A stretch of DNA of 64,000 nt from JAJEAO01 sp963667635 (GCA_965232015.1 OZ246946.1:3782001-3846000), one strand, 5' to 3'. Positions 1-8,759 are shown, counted from the stretch's first letter. The notes: generated by a model from the letters alone, not told the origin. Numbers and translations: made by a program.

Positions 1-528
1 GACGAGACCTACTTCGCGGGCACGAAGACGAACATGCCGAAGCCGAACTGGAAGCGGCAGGCCATGACCGGCACGGGCACCGTCGGAAGGACGGCAGTGG
101 CGGGAGTCAAGGATTGGTACGCGGGCGAGGTGGTCGCCACCGTCGTCTCCCGCACGGACGCCGAGCCGCTCCAGCGGTTCGCCCGGGTAGTGGTGGAGCC
201 GGGCTCCACCATCATCACCGATGACCACGGCGGATATCGCGGGCTCCGGGACTACACCCACGCCCCCGCCAAGCACTCGGCCGGCGAGTGTGTCCGAAGG
301 CAGGCCCATACCAAGGGGATCGAGTCATGCTGGAGCATGCTGAAGCGCCGGTACATCGGCACCCACCACTATATGAGCGTGAAGCATTCGGAGCGGTATG
401 TGGACGAGTTCTCGGGGCGGAACAACATGCCGGACGCAGACACGCTCAACCAGATGGACGCACTCGCCGGTGGATTCGTCGGGAAGCGGTCACGCTATGG
501 TGACCTGCCGGCCAAGGTACCACGATGA
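1..528 (+). CDS. IS1595-family (ISXO2-like) transposase, C-terminal part, cut by window start
   Basis: The frame is open from base 1 (D-E-T-Y-F-A-G) to TGA at 526-528, so the N-terminal part lies outside the window. The protein has the look of the ISXO2-like DDE domain: an opening DETYF block that would carry the first Asp, an IITDDHGGYRGL block carrying the second Asp, and HTKGIESCWSMLKRRYIGTHHYMS, in which the Glu of the GIE segment would be the third acidic residue. These transposases cut and paste insertion sequences of the IS1595 type. No terminal inverted repeat is obvious after the stop: the methyltransferase start follows after 9 bases. The element therefore looks like a remnant, or one whose right end was lost. 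It marks the left edge of a low-GC accessory island. Family call fairly sure; completeness unknown. Confidence 0.8.
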   Translation, partial: DETYFAGTKTNMPKPNWKRQAMTGTGTVGRTAVAGVKDWYAGEVVATVVSRTDAEPLQRFARVVVEPGSTIITDDHGGYRGLRDYTHAPAKHSAGECVRRQAHTKGIESCWSMLKRRYIGTHHYMSVKHSERYVDEFSGRNNMPDADTLNQMDALAGGFVGKRSRYGDLPAKVPR

Positions 529-537
529 AGAGATCGA

Positions 538-1650
538 ATGGCCGCTAACAGGTCTCTTACACGCGCCAAGCGAGCGAGGAACGACGAGTTCTACACGCAA
601 CTCCCCGATATAGAGAACGAGCTCCGTCACTACACACAGCATTTCCGCGGCAAGGTGGTTTACTGCAACTGCGACGATCCTCGCGTCTCCAACTTCTTTC
701 ATTATTTCTCCTACAACTTCAAACGGTTGGGCTTGAAGCGTCTTATCACCGCCTGCTACAAGAACCAAGCTCGTGACCTTTTCAGTCGCCACGACTCGGA
801 GCGAGCAATATGGCTCGAATACACGGGTAACCCTAGGGGTGGCAGACTGCCCGAAGTTAGAGACATTGGCATCCGTGAGTTCGAAGGGGACGGAGATTTT
901 CGAAGTAGCGAGTGCATCAGGCTCTTAGCGCAGGCTGATATTGTGGTGACGAACCCGCCCTTCTCGTTGTTTCGTCAGTACCTGCGGCAATTGATACAAC
1001 ACGGCAAGAGGTTCCTGATTCTAGGAAGCCAGAACGCGATCACATACAAGGAAGTGTTTCCCTTAATCAAGGATAACAAGGTTTGGCTGGGTGTCACGCC
1101 GAAGGGTCAAGATATGCTGTTCGATGTGCCGGAGGACTACGCAGAGATACTAGAGACCACTGCGAGGGAAGGGAGCGCCTATAGAGTCGTCAACGGAGTC
1201 ATCAAGGGACGCTTAGGTAACGCCGCATGGTTCACTAATCTCAACCACGCCAAGCGGCAGGAACAGTTGATCCTCTACCGCAGGTATTCACCAAACGAGT
1301 ACCCGCACTACGACAACTACGATGCGATCAATGTCGATAAGGTGGCTGATATCCCGGACGACTACGGTGGCCCAATGGGAGTTCCCATTACGTTTCTTGA
1401 CCGGTATAATCCCGATCAATTCGAGATATTGGGAATAGCAAAAACATGGTTTGGAGCGGCGACAAAGACGTACCTGCCCCAAGTGCAGATCAGCGGGTCG
1501 GGCAAGCGAAGCCAAGTTACCAAGCTGAATGATGGTCCAGTTCTTCGAATAGACGGTCCGATAAAGAAGACACACTACACGGTTGATGGATACCACTACA
1601 GGCAGGTCTATGCGCGAATCCTCATCCGTAATAGGAGACTGAAATCGTGA
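538..1650 (+). CDS. EcoRI-type adenine-specific DNA methyltransferase
   Basis: The 370-residue protein resembles the EcoRI methylase family (N6-adenine methylation from S-adenosylmethionine). The catalytic NPPF motif is at residues 139-142, preceded by ADIVVT. The early segment CDDPRVSNFFHYF (45-57) is the conserved block of this family, near the AdoMet site. The length fits the family, with a modest C-terminal extension. The start ATG at 538 has only an AG-rich stretch before it. The stop overlaps the GTG start of the DUF262-HNH gene by 4 bases, so the two are translationally coupled. No EcoRI-like endonuclease gene follows; the coupled HNH protein takes that place, so I infer a restriction-modification-like module. 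Hand counts of lines inside the gene give 34/60 GC, against 49/60 in the transporter gene nearby, pointing to horizontal transfer. Confidence 0.88.
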   Translation: MAANRSLTRAKRARNDEFYTQLPDIENELRHYTQHFRGKVVYCNCDDPRVSNFFHYFSYNFKRLGLKRLITACYKNQARDLFSRHDSERAIWLEYTGNPRGGRLPEVRDIGIREFEGDGDFRSSECIRLLAQADIVVTNPPFSLFRQYLRQLIQHGKRFLILGSQNAITYKEVFPLIKDNKVWLGVTPKGQDMLFDVPEDYAEILETTAREGSAYRVVNGVIKGRLGNAAWFTNLNHAKRQEQLILYRRYSPNEYPHYDNYDAINVDKVADIPDDYGGPMGVPITFLDRYNPDQFEILGIAKTWFGAATKTYLPQVQISGSGKRSQVTKLNDGPVLRIDGPIKKTHYTVDGYHYRQVYARILIRNRRLKS

Positions 1651-2729
1651 AGGTCGAACCGACGAAGATCACTGTCCGTGACCTTGTGAAAGACTACCAT
1701 GATGACGGTGCCGGTGGAGTGGTAGGTTATGGCGGCACACTTGACATCCGGCCGCCGTTCCAACGTGAGTTCGTCTATACTGGTAAACAGCGTGATGCCG
1801 TCATGGAGACAATCAACAAGGGCTTTCCGCTGAACGTCATGTACTGGTCGGCTAGGAACGATCGGACCTACGAGATCATTGACGGCCAGCAGCGGACCAT
1901 TTCCATCGCACAATATGTGAAGGGCGACTACTCCGTTGACGGGCTGTACTTCGACAATCTCCAGGATGACGAGCAGAGGCGGATCCTCGGTTACCAGCTA
2001 GATGTGTATGTGTGCGATGGGACCGCGAGTGAGAAGCTCGCGTGGTTTAAGATCATCAATATCGCTGGTGAGAGGCTCACACGCCAAGAGTTGCGGAACG
2101 CCGTTTATGCCGGGTCGTGGTTGTCGGATGCCAAGCGGCACTTCAGCCGGACCGGATGCGCGGCCTATAAGATCGGCAGTGCCTATGTGAGAGGCAAACC
2201 GGTCCGACAGGACTACTTGGAGACCGCGATCAAGTGGATTAGTCGCGGCAAGATTGACGAGTACATGGGGCAGCATCAACACGATTCTGATGCGACGGAG
2301 GTCTGGAGGCATTTTCGTAGTGTGATCGAATGGGTAGAGTCGTGCTTCAAGACGCGGCCTAAGTTGATGCGAGGCGTGGATTGGGGTTCGCTCTACAGTG
2401 ACTATCGGGACGCTCCGATTGATCGGAAGCAAATCGAGGCGGAGACGAAGCGGCTGATTGCTGATGACGACGTGAAGCGGCAGTCTGGGATCTACGCTTA
2501 CGTTTTGACGGGCGACGAGAGACACTTGAAGATTCGGGCGTTCAGTCAGACAATGAAGCAGCGCGCATATGAGTCGCAAGACGGGCGGTGTGCGATGTGT
2601 GGCGAGCAGTTCAAACTCAGTCAAATGGAGGCGGACCACCGGACACCGTGGAGTCGAGGCGGACCGACAGTCCAGGCGAACTGCCAGATGCTGTGTAGAG
2701 ACTGCAACCGACGGAAAGGGGCGAGGTGA
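1647..2729 (+). CDS. DUF262 (GmrSD-like) protein with C-terminal HNH nuclease
   Basis: 360 residues, GTG start overlapping the methyltransferase stop (GTGA). The N-terminal DUF262/ParB-like domain shows RPPFQREFVY (35-44) and the hallmark IIDGQQRTISIAQY with DGQQR at 79-83. In GmrS-type proteins this motif belongs to a nucleotide-dependent nuclease. The C-terminus is a zinc-supported HNH fold: CAMC (315-318), ADHRTPWSRGG with D330/H331, N345, and C350/C353. The protein is thus a plausible two-domain restriction nuclease. Known GmrSD enzymes attack modified DNA, but pairing with an EcoRI-type methylase suggests that methylation may protect self DNA or set target choice; this is inference. Its stop overlaps the GTG of a small ORF. 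GC is well below the window average, as in the methylase. Confidence 0.88.
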   Translation: MKVEPTKITVRDLVKDYHDDGAGGVVGYGGTLDIRPPFQREFVYTGKQRDAVMETINKGFPLNVMYWSARNDRTYEIIDGQQRTISIAQYVKGDYSVDGLYFDNLQDDEQRRILGYQLDVYVCDGTASEKLAWFKIINIAGERLTRQELRNAVYAGSWLSDAKRHFSRTGCAAYKIGSAYVRGKPVRQDYLETAIKWISRGKIDEYMGQHQHDSDATEVWRHFRSVIEWVESCFKTRPKLMRGVDWGSLYSDYRDAPIDRKQIEAETKRLIADDDVKRQSGIYAYVLTGDERHLKIRAFSQTMKQRAYESQDGRCAMCGEQFKLSQMEADHRTPWSRGGPTVQANCQMLCRDCNRRKGAR

Positions 2730-2920
2730 CCGCGATCGGCACGAGGGGGCAGACGCCGGAGAGTCAGACGGGCGAGCCCGAGGAACGCGGTCGCCCGGTG
2801 AAGGTTCGGCTTTCACCGCCGATCTTTGACTCGACGGAGAGCATCGCCCGGTCGATTTTTGCTACGCCTCGGAAGAAGCGGAATGAGTGGCGATTCGTCC
2901 GGGAGTCGGAACGCAAGTAA
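2726..2920 (+). CDS. Small hypothetical protein, third gene of the methyltransferase/HNH operon
   Basis: The 64-residue ORF begins with GTG inside the 4-base overlap GTGA with the HNH gene, exactly as that gene overlaps the methyltransferase. The N-terminal third is rich in Gly, Glu, Thr and Arg. The rest (KVRLSPPIFDSTESIARSIF, then TPRKKRNEWRFVRESERK) is basic with a plausible short helix. I recognise no family. Repeated stop-start coupling argues that it is translated, perhaps as a small DNA-binding or regulatory partner, but it could also be a non-functional tail of the operon. Base composition is intermediate between the island and the GC-rich flank. Confidence 0.5.
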   Translation: MTAIGTRGQTPESQTGEPEERGRPVKVRLSPPIFDSTESIARSIFATPRKKRNEWRFVRESERK

Positions 2921-2954
2921 CCGGGGCGTGGGTACTCACGCATATGGTGGCCCT

Positions 2955-3130
2955 TGCTCACGTGGTCCAGCTCGAACCCCGCCGATTCGAGCGCGGTGCA
3001 TCCGAGGAGGGGCTCAGTGCCGTCGGCCGCGAAGATGACGGTCACTCCCACCATCTCGCCCAGGATCTCCAGCTCACCGGTCGCGATGCCGAAGTCGCGG
3101 CCCGCCGGGACTCGATCGCGGAGAGGCCGA
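2955..3130 (-). pseudogene. Remnant of a clan AA (retropepsin-like) aspartic protease
   Basis: In one minus-strand frame the peptide reads RDFGIATGELEILGEMVGV, then TVIFAADGTEPLLGCTALES and AGFELD. The ending E-P-L-L-G-x-T-A-L-E-S-x-G-F-E-L-D is typical of the C-terminal half of small bacterial clan AA aspartic proteases. The catalytic D-T/S-G half is missing: the carrier gene's 3' end lies where it should be. After FELD the frame runs into unrelated residues near the border of the low-GC island. I read it as a host gene eroded at the island junction. The call rests on motif memory only. Confidence 0.5.
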
Positions 3131-3140
3131 GGCGGCGTGG

Positions 3141-4622
3141 TCAGCCGAAGACGACCGGCACCCAGAACACCGCGAACAGGCTCGCGAGCGCGGCTCCGAT
3201 GAGGTTCGCGCCGATTCCCGCGCGCACGAGCTGCGGGACCGTGAACAGTCCGGTGCCGAACACGATCGCGTTCGGGGGGGTGGCGGCGGGCAGCATGAAG
3301 GCGCACGACGCCGCGACGGTGGCGGGGACGAGCAGCACCAGCGGCGGGATCCCGGCGGCGGCCGCGACGGTCGCGAGGATGGGCACGATCATCGCGGTCG
3401 AAGCCAGATTCGAGGCGAGTTCCGTGAGCAGGATCACGGTGAGGGTCACGAGCACCACGAAGACCGGCGTGGGCAGATCGGAAGCCGTCCCGATCTGGGC
3501 GCCGAGGATCCGTGAGAGCCCGCTCACCTCGAGTCCGTTCGCGAGCGAGAACCCGCCCCCGAACAGGATCAGCACGTCCCACGGGATCTTCGAGCCCGAC
3601 TTCCAGTCGAGGATCCGCTCCCCGTCCTTCCCGGCGGGGACGAGGAAGCAGGCCACCGTCGAAGCCATCGCGATCGTGGAGTCGGTGATCAGCGAGCCGG
3701 TCGGCAGCAGCGCCGTCCACACCGGCCGCAGGATCCAGGCGAGGGCGGTGGCGCCGAACAGCACGGCGAGGCGCTTCTCCGGCCGCGAGATGGGGCCGAG
3801 CGCCTCGTAGGCGGCCCGGATGGGAGCGTCCCCTCCGGGGATCTCCCGGATCCGGATCGGGAAGGCGATCCGGGTCAGCCACAGCCACACCGCGGGCAGG
3901 AATACGAGTGTCATCGGCAGCGCGAACAGAAGCCAACGGAGGAACGAGATCCGGATGTTCAGCGTGCTCTCGAGGAAACCGGCGAGGAACACGTTCGGAG
4001 GGGTGCCGATGAGCGTGGCGAACCCGCCGATCGATGAGGCGTAGGCGCAGCCGATCATCAGGCAGACCGCGAACGGGAACTCGCCCGGGCCCGGCCGCCG
4101 GTCGGGTCCGTGGACGGCGTCCGAGACGGCGGCCGCGACCGCCACGCCGATCGGCATCATCATCGCCGCGGTCGCGGTGTTCGAGACCCACATCGAGAGA
4201 AACGCCGACGCCGCCATGAACCCGAGGACGATCCGCGATGGCGATCCTCCGATGGCGAGGACGATCCTGAGCGCCATCCGCCGGTGGAGCCCCCACCGCT
4301 GCATCGCCGCCGCGAGCATGAACCCGCCGAGGAACAGATAGACGAGGTGGTTCGCGTAAGGGGCGGCTGCGTCCGCCGCCCCGGTGATGCCCAGGACCGG
4401 AAGCAGGACCAGCGGCAGCAGCGAGGTCACCGCGAGCGGCGCCGCCTCGGTGACCCACCAGACGGCCATGACCGCGGCCACCGCGAGCATCCGCTGGGCC
4501 TCGCCCGGCATCCCGGGGACCTCCACCAGCGGGATCCCGATCAGAAGCGCCAGTCCGAGAACCAGACCGATGCGCTGGCGTCCCCAGCGCCCGGTCACGC
4601 TCATGCCGGAAGCACTCGCCAT
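3141..4622 (-). CDS. DASS/SLC13-family anion (dicarboxylate or sulfate) transporter
   Basis: 493 residues with about a dozen hydrophobic segments, which fits the divalent anion:Na+ symporter family in size and pattern. Both clamshell signatures are visible: MWVSNTATAAMMMP with SNT at residues 147-149, and near residue 410 ELASNLASTAMIVP, the second, variant S-N-x motif. These loops bind Na+ and the carboxylate or sulfate. The start ATG at 4622 lies 7 bases after the stop of the upstream ATPase gene, so the two probably share a transcript. A later in-frame Met (residue 7) is a possible start. The substrate cannot be told from sequence. Confidence 0.85.
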   Translation of the reverse strand: MASASGMSVTGRWGRQRIGLVLGLALLIGIPLVEVPGMPGEAQRMLAVAAVMAVWWVTEAAPLAVTSLLPLVLLPVLGITGAADAAAPYANHLVYLFLGGFMLAAAMQRWGLHRRMALRIVLAIGGSPSRIVLGFMAASAFLSMWVSNTATAAMMMPIGVAVAAAVSDAVHGPDRRPGPGEFPFAVCLMIGCAYASSIGGFATLIGTPPNVFLAGFLESTLNIRISFLRWLLFALPMTLVFLPAVWLWLTRIAFPIRIREIPGGDAPIRAAYEALGPISRPEKRLAVLFGATALAWILRPVWTALLPTGSLITDSTIAMASTVACFLVPAGKDGERILDWKSGSKIPWDVLILFGGGFSLANGLEVSGLSRILGAQIGTASDLPTPVFVVLVTLTVILLTELASNLASTAMIVPILATVAAAAGIPPLVLLVPATVAASCAFMLPAATPPNAIVFGTGLFTVPQLVRAGIGANLIGAALASLFAVFWVPVVFG

Positions 4623-4629
4623 TGGGCGG

Positions 4630-5847
4630 TCAGGCCCCCCCTTGTCGCTGGACGAAGCGTCCGAACAGGGGGACTGCGAACGAGTAGCGTCCGTAACGGT
4701 TGCGGAAGACGAGACCGCGCGATGCGAGGGCGCCGAGCATCTGATGGATGTGGCTGGGGCTGAAGGGCTTTTCGAGCATCTCCTTCGATCGCTCGGCTAG
4801 CTCCCGGACGGCGAACTCGCTGTCGGGCTGCGCGCGGCTCGCGGCGACCCGCAGCAGATCCCGCTGCCGGTCGGTCAGTCGGGCCCAGCGGCCGGAGAAG
4901 AAGTCGGTGTCCAGCTTGGCTTCGATCTCCCGCGCCGGCACGGTGGGAGTCTGCCCCTGCTCGAGCCGCAGGAGGAACGCATCGAAGACCTCGCGGCAGA
5001 TGAACTGGACGAAATACGGATAGCCCGCCGACATCCGGACGATCTGCCCGACCGACTTCCGGTCCAGCCGGAGTGGACAGGCGGCGTCCTCGATCGGTTT
5101 CCGGATGGCGTCCACGCATTCGGCCTCGCTCAGGCGTTCGAGGAAGCACACGCGAAACATCCGCTCGGCGAACGTGCGAGCTTCGACCATCTGCGGAAAC
5201 AGCGTCGGGAGCCCCGAGAGGACCAGCAGGACCGGCACGCCCTGGCGCTGGAGGCTCTGGAACGCATCGAGGAGGAGCGAGAGCGGGAACTCGCGCCGGT
5301 CCGGATGGTCCCGGAGGTTTTGCGCTTCGTCGTAAGCGAAGACGACGCCGCGGGCGGCGCCCGATGCCGCGATGACTTCCCATGCGGTCAGGATGACGCC
5401 CTTGAACTTGTCCACGGCGAGCCCGGGGGTCTCGTCGTAGATCGCAAGGAGCCGCTCGAACGAGAGTGGCTCTTCGGACTCTGCCGGACCCGATGCGAAG
5501 CCGATGGCCGGGGGCGCCGCCCGCCGCTGGCCCAGTGCTCCCGTGATCAGCGCCAGATCCGCACACAGACGGACGGCCAGATTCGATTCGGTCGCGCTGG
5601 CGGCCTCAGAGAGATCCGCGCCTGCCCAGCGCCAGCCCTGTTCGTGGGCGATGGGCCGCAGGGTCTCCAGCAGGACCGTCTTGCCGACCCCACGGAGCCC
5701 GGTGAGCACGAAGTTCTCGAAGACGGCTGTCTGCTCCAACAATCGGCGGAACTCGTCCCGTTCCGCATCTCGCCCCGCCAGGTAGGGCGGCGCGTGCCCG
5801 GCTCCGGGTCGGAACGGATTCGGGAAGCCCGCGGACGACATGCTCAT
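4630..5847 (-). CDS. Orc1/Cdc6-like AAA ATPase with C-terminal winged helix
   Basis: 405 residues. Walker A is GLRGVGKT at residues 50-57; Walker B is GVVFAYDEAQ around 167-176, followed by a sensor-1 region (VPVLLVLSGLPTLFPQM) and an arginine-rich lid. The C-terminal 120 residues (RQRDLLRVAA, then FSPSHIHQMLGALASRGLVF) look like a winged-helix DNA-binding domain. Many bacterial members of this group are stand-alone ATPases of unknown role, sometimes linked to transposons or defence. The gene precedes the DASS carrier by 7 bases. No Shine-Dalgarno is seen; a TATATT box sits 6 bases before the ATG. Confidence 0.75.
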   Translation of the reverse strand: MSMSSAGFPNPFRPGAGHAPPYLAGRDAERDEFRRLLEQTAVFENFVLTGLRGVGKTVLLETLRPIAHEQGWRWAGADLSEAASATESNLAVRLCADLALITGALGQRRAAPPAIGFASGPAESEEPLSFERLLAIYDETPGLAVDKFKGVILTAWEVIAASGAARGVVFAYDEAQNLRDHPDRREFPLSLLLDAFQSLQRQGVPVLLVLSGLPTLFPQMVEARTFAERMFRVCFLERLSEAECVDAIRKPIEDAACPLRLDRKSVGQIVRMSAGYPYFVQFICREVFDAFLLRLEQGQTPTVPAREIEAKLDTDFFSGRWARLTDRQRDLLRVAASRAQPDSEFAVRELAERSKEMLEKPFSPSHIHQMLGALASRGLVFRNRYGRYSFAVPLFGRFVQRQGGA

Positions 5848-5853
5848 GGAGAC

Positions 5854-5890
5854 AATATAACATCAGACCAAACACTGACGTTAGTTCATA
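5854..5890 (-). promoter_or_regulatory. AT-rich promoter region of the ATPase-DASS operon
   Basis: On the minus strand a perfect -10-like TATATT (5859-5854) lies 6 bases before the ATG at 5847, inside an AT-rich stretch that contrasts sharply with the surrounding GC. There is no Shine-Dalgarno. A -35 box at the usual distance is not convincing. The spacing suggests a leaderless transcript. From 5848 to 5972 I see no gene. Confidence 0.45.
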
Positions 5891-5972
5891 ACAAGACAGT
5901 CGCCGCCGAACCAGGTGAAGTTGGCCTGTTCGGCTTCCGTCCGAGGCGCCGGTGCGTCCTTCGGGGCGGATC

Positions 5973-8759
5973 TCAGTTCTGGTCGGTGGCGCTCGGGGCG
6001 CGGCCGAGGCTGAGCAGGTTGGCGAGCAGGCGGTAGGCGCCCGGCGTCCCGGCGGGGAGCTGGCGCCACAGCCCGAGCCCGAGATAGAGCCAGCGACCCT
6101 CGCCGTGGCGCGCCTCGACCAGGATGCCGCGCTTCTCGCCGGCGTTGTACTGGAACGGGTCTTCGGAGGCGAGCAGATCCCGGTAGCGGGGATCCTCCGA
6201 AGGCGCGAGGAAGTAGAGCCCGCGCTCCTGGACCCAGCCGTCCCAATCGTCGTCGCCGATCGCGTTCGGTGTGCGGAACACCGGGTGTTCGGGGATCAGG
6301 ACATTCATCGGGGCTTCCTCCACGGTGATGCGGCCCCGGCCGACCGAGACCGGGTAGGGCCCCCACGGTCCGGCGTTGAACTCGAACTTGTTGTACTGGA
6401 CGAGGAGCGTCCCGCCGCCCTCCACGAAGTCGAGGAGCCGCTGGTTGTGGGTGCGGAGGTCGGGCCGGGCGAGGTAGGCGCGCACGCCGAGCACGATCGT
6501 GTCGAAGCGCGACAGGTCGCCCTCGGCGAGATCCTGCTCGTCGAGGAACGAGAGAGCCACGCCGAGCTGTTCGATCGCTTCCGCGACCTCGTCCCCGACC
6601 CCTTCCACATAGCCGACCCGGACCGGCGCGACGACCGCGTCGAGGACGCGCGCCTGCGCCTCGGCGGGCCGGAACAGGTAGCGGGTCTCGATGTGGTGGT
6701 AGGCGATCTCCCGGACCGTCTCGGCGTAGGCCGGACCCCCGTCCTCGGGCCGTGCTTCGGCGGACAGCGCGAAGCGACCGTCGGCGCCGCCCTCGGGCGC
6801 GCTCACTTCGAATTCCACCCGGAGCTCGCCGGGGCCGTCGAACGCGACCCGCGCGTCGGGAGGCTCCACGGTCCAGCCGTCGGGCGCATGGAGAACGGTC
6901 CGGTAGGCGCGTGGTCCGCTGCCGCGATGGACGACGGACACCGAGAGTCGCCGCGTTTCCCGGCCCCGGGGGAAGACCACGATCTCCGGCGAGACCGCCA
7001 CCGAAGCGGCGGGGAGCACCGAAACGCTCTTCTGCTTTTCGGTCCCGACCCACGGTCCCTCGTAGCGGTACTCGACCGGCAGGCGCACGAACGCCTCCAC
7101 CGCGTCGGCCCCTTCGCCCGAACGGAACGCGACGAGCGCCTCGACCGGAGCGGGCCGCGCCGGCGCGCCGAACAGCTCGGGCGACTCGGGAACGAAGCGG
7201 TCCCGGCCGGGGACGTCCCGCCAGGGCTGCCGACTCAGCGCCGCGTCCGCCGCCGCCTCGATGCCGAACTCGATGCGGAGCGCGGTCCCGGGCCCCATCT
7301 CGAGGGGCAGATCCCCGGCGCCGAACGCGGGTGGGGGAGGCCGCCGCGGCGGTCCGGGTCGGGGCGCGTCCGCCTCCGCGCGTCCCGCCGCCACGCTCCA
7401 GCCGTCCGGCGCGTCCAGCCGGACGCCGGTCACCGTGATCGGCGCCACCGGTCCTCCGAGCACCGAGACGGTGGCGGCGAACCGCCCGCCCGGAACGACG
7501 TGACCGGCGTCGCTGACCGCCTCGGCCACCAGGCCGTGGGCGAGGGCGATCGCCTCGGCGATCTGCTCCTCCCGCTTCTCCATCCGGTGCGCGACCTCGA
7601 AGCGACTCGCCTCGGTGAGCCCCTCGGGGAGAGCGTCGCTGCGGAGCGAACGAACTTCAGCCAGCGCCCGGCGCAGACCGGGCAGGGCCTCCCATGGCGC
7701 GGTCGCCGAGAACCCATCCTGCGCTTCGGCCACCGCGGCGGCGAGCCGGTCGAGTCGTTCCGAAGCCTCGGCGACGGCCCCGTCCTCGCCCTCGAGGAAG
7801 GCGGCGATCCGGGTGACCCCAACCGGGAGCGGGCCGAACAGCCCTCCGGCGGCCGCGGCGTCGCCCGCGACGAGCGGACCGCCCCGCGTCGGGACCAGGG
7901 TGGTGGGGCCGGTGAGCGCGCCCGGAGCGCGGACCTGTCCCATGCCCTGGCACCGGTGCGCCGAGCGGGCTTCCTGCCCGAGATCGGCCCACGTCCTTCC
8001 GAGGAGCGGATCCCAGACCGCGGTCGCGATCTCGACGACCTCTCCGGCGCCACGGCCTCCTCCGCCGCCGACGCCGCCCACGAATAGTCGCTCGGCCCGC
8101 CACGGCCGCAGCCCGAGCTCGAAGTGCTCCGGGAACCGGTTCGGGTCCCCGGCGGCGTCGAACGCGAGGTGGGTGATCCGCCCGGTCGCCTGGTGGTGCT
8201 GGCCGCCGCCGGCGCCCTCCGGAGGAAGGGTCAGGATCACGTCCGGGCGAAGCTCCCGGATCATGCGGACGATCTCGCCGAGCGTCTCCTCCTCGCCCCA
8301 CTTCTCGAGCGTTTCCTCGGCGCTGAACGAGTAGCCGAAGTCCGAGACCAGCCCGTAGTACTGCTCCACGCCGTCCAGCCGATGCGAGGCCGCGAGCTCC
8401 TCGGTCCGGAGCACCCGGAGCCCGTCGAACAGTTCGGGGCCGATCTCGTTCTGTCCCCCGCCGCCGCGCGTCAGCGTCAGCAGCGAGACCCGGGCGCCGA
8501 GCCCGCGGCTCAGGAGCGCGTGGAGCGCGCTGTTCTCGTCGTCCGGATGGGCGGTGATCGTGAGCACGGAGACGCCGGATGCGACTTTCCGGAGCTTGAG
8601 CCCGAGTCCGGTGGCCCCGCGGTCCTCCGCGGCGGGCCGGATCTGCGCCGCCGCCGGGGTGGCGACCGCGAGCGCGAGGAGCGCGATTCCCAGCCACCGC
8701 GCGGCGCCGCGCCATGCTCTCGGCGACTCCGGAAGGCTCCTGGTGGCGAGGTTCGTCAT
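5973..8759 (-). CDS. Secreted LmbE/PIG-L family deacetylase-like protein with long C-terminal extension
   Basis: 928 residues starting at ATG 8759, chosen for an AAGGAG ribosome site 6-8 bases upstream and for the signal peptide that follows (WLGIALLALAVATPAAA, cleaved before Gln 39). The PIG-L domain starts near residue 63: TITAHPDDENSALHA carries the zinc motif HPDDE at 71-75, and HHQATGRITH further on carries a second His group. Family members deacetylate N-acetylglucosaminyl substrates. After about residue 350 come a helical stretch and beta-sandwich-like segments. A last domain of about 220 residues (DTIVLGVRAYLARPDL, VEGGGTLLVQYNKFE) resembles a class I glutamine-amidotransferase-like Rossmann fold. 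The size is three times that of simple LmbE proteins; the substrate, probably a sugar or glycan outside the cytoplasm, is unknown. Confidence 0.82.
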   Translation of the reverse strand: MTNLATRSLPESPRAWRGAARWLGIALLALAVATPAAAQIRPAAEDRGATGLGLKLRKVASGVSVLTITAHPDDENSALHALLSRGLGARVSLLTLTRGGGGQNEIGPELFDGLRVLRTEELAASHRLDGVEQYYGLVSDFGYSFSAEETLEKWGEEETLGEIVRMIRELRPDVILTLPPEGAGGGQHHQATGRITHLAFDAAGDPNRFPEHFELGLRPWRAERLFVGGVGGGGGRGAGEVVEIATAVWDPLLGRTWADLGQEARSAHRCQGMGQVRAPGALTGPTTLVPTRGGPLVAGDAAAAGGLFGPLPVGVTRIAAFLEGEDGAVAEASERLDRLAAAVAEAQDGFSATAPWEALPGLRRALAEVRSLRSDALPEGLTEASRFEVAHRMEKREEQIAEAIALAHGLVAEAVSDAGHVVPGGRFAATVSVLGGPVAPITVTGVRLDAPDGWSVAAGRAEADAPRPGPPRRPPPPAFGAGDLPLEMGPGTALRIEFGIEAAADAALSRQPWRDVPGRDRFVPESPELFGAPARPAPVEALVAFRSGEGADAVEAFVRLPVEYRYEGPWVGTEKQKSVSVLPAASVAVSPEIVVFPRGRETRRLSVSVVHRGSGPRAYRTVLHAPDGWTVEPPDARVAFDGPGELRVEFEVSAPEGGADGRFALSAEARPEDGGPAYAETVREIAYHHIETRYLFRPAEAQARVLDAVVAPVRVGYVEGVGDEVAEAIEQLGVALSFLDEQDLAEGDLSRFDTIVLGVRAYLARPDLRTHNQRLLDFVEGGGTLLVQYNKFEFNAGPWGPYPVSVGRGRITVEEAPMNVLIPEHPVFRTPNAIGDDDWDGWVQERGLYFLAPSEDPRYRDLLASEDPFQYNAGEKRGILVEARHGEGRWLYLGLGLWRQLPAGTPGAYRLLANLLSLGRAPSATDQN

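Noticed and set aside
4110..4763. Plus-strand open frames opposite the DASS gene
   Set aside because: Low-complexity Arg/His-rich translation typical of antisense frames.
5952..8087. Plus-strand open frame of 711 codons
   Set aside because: It mirrors the LmbE-like gene, has no family features and is rich in Arg, Pro and Gly.
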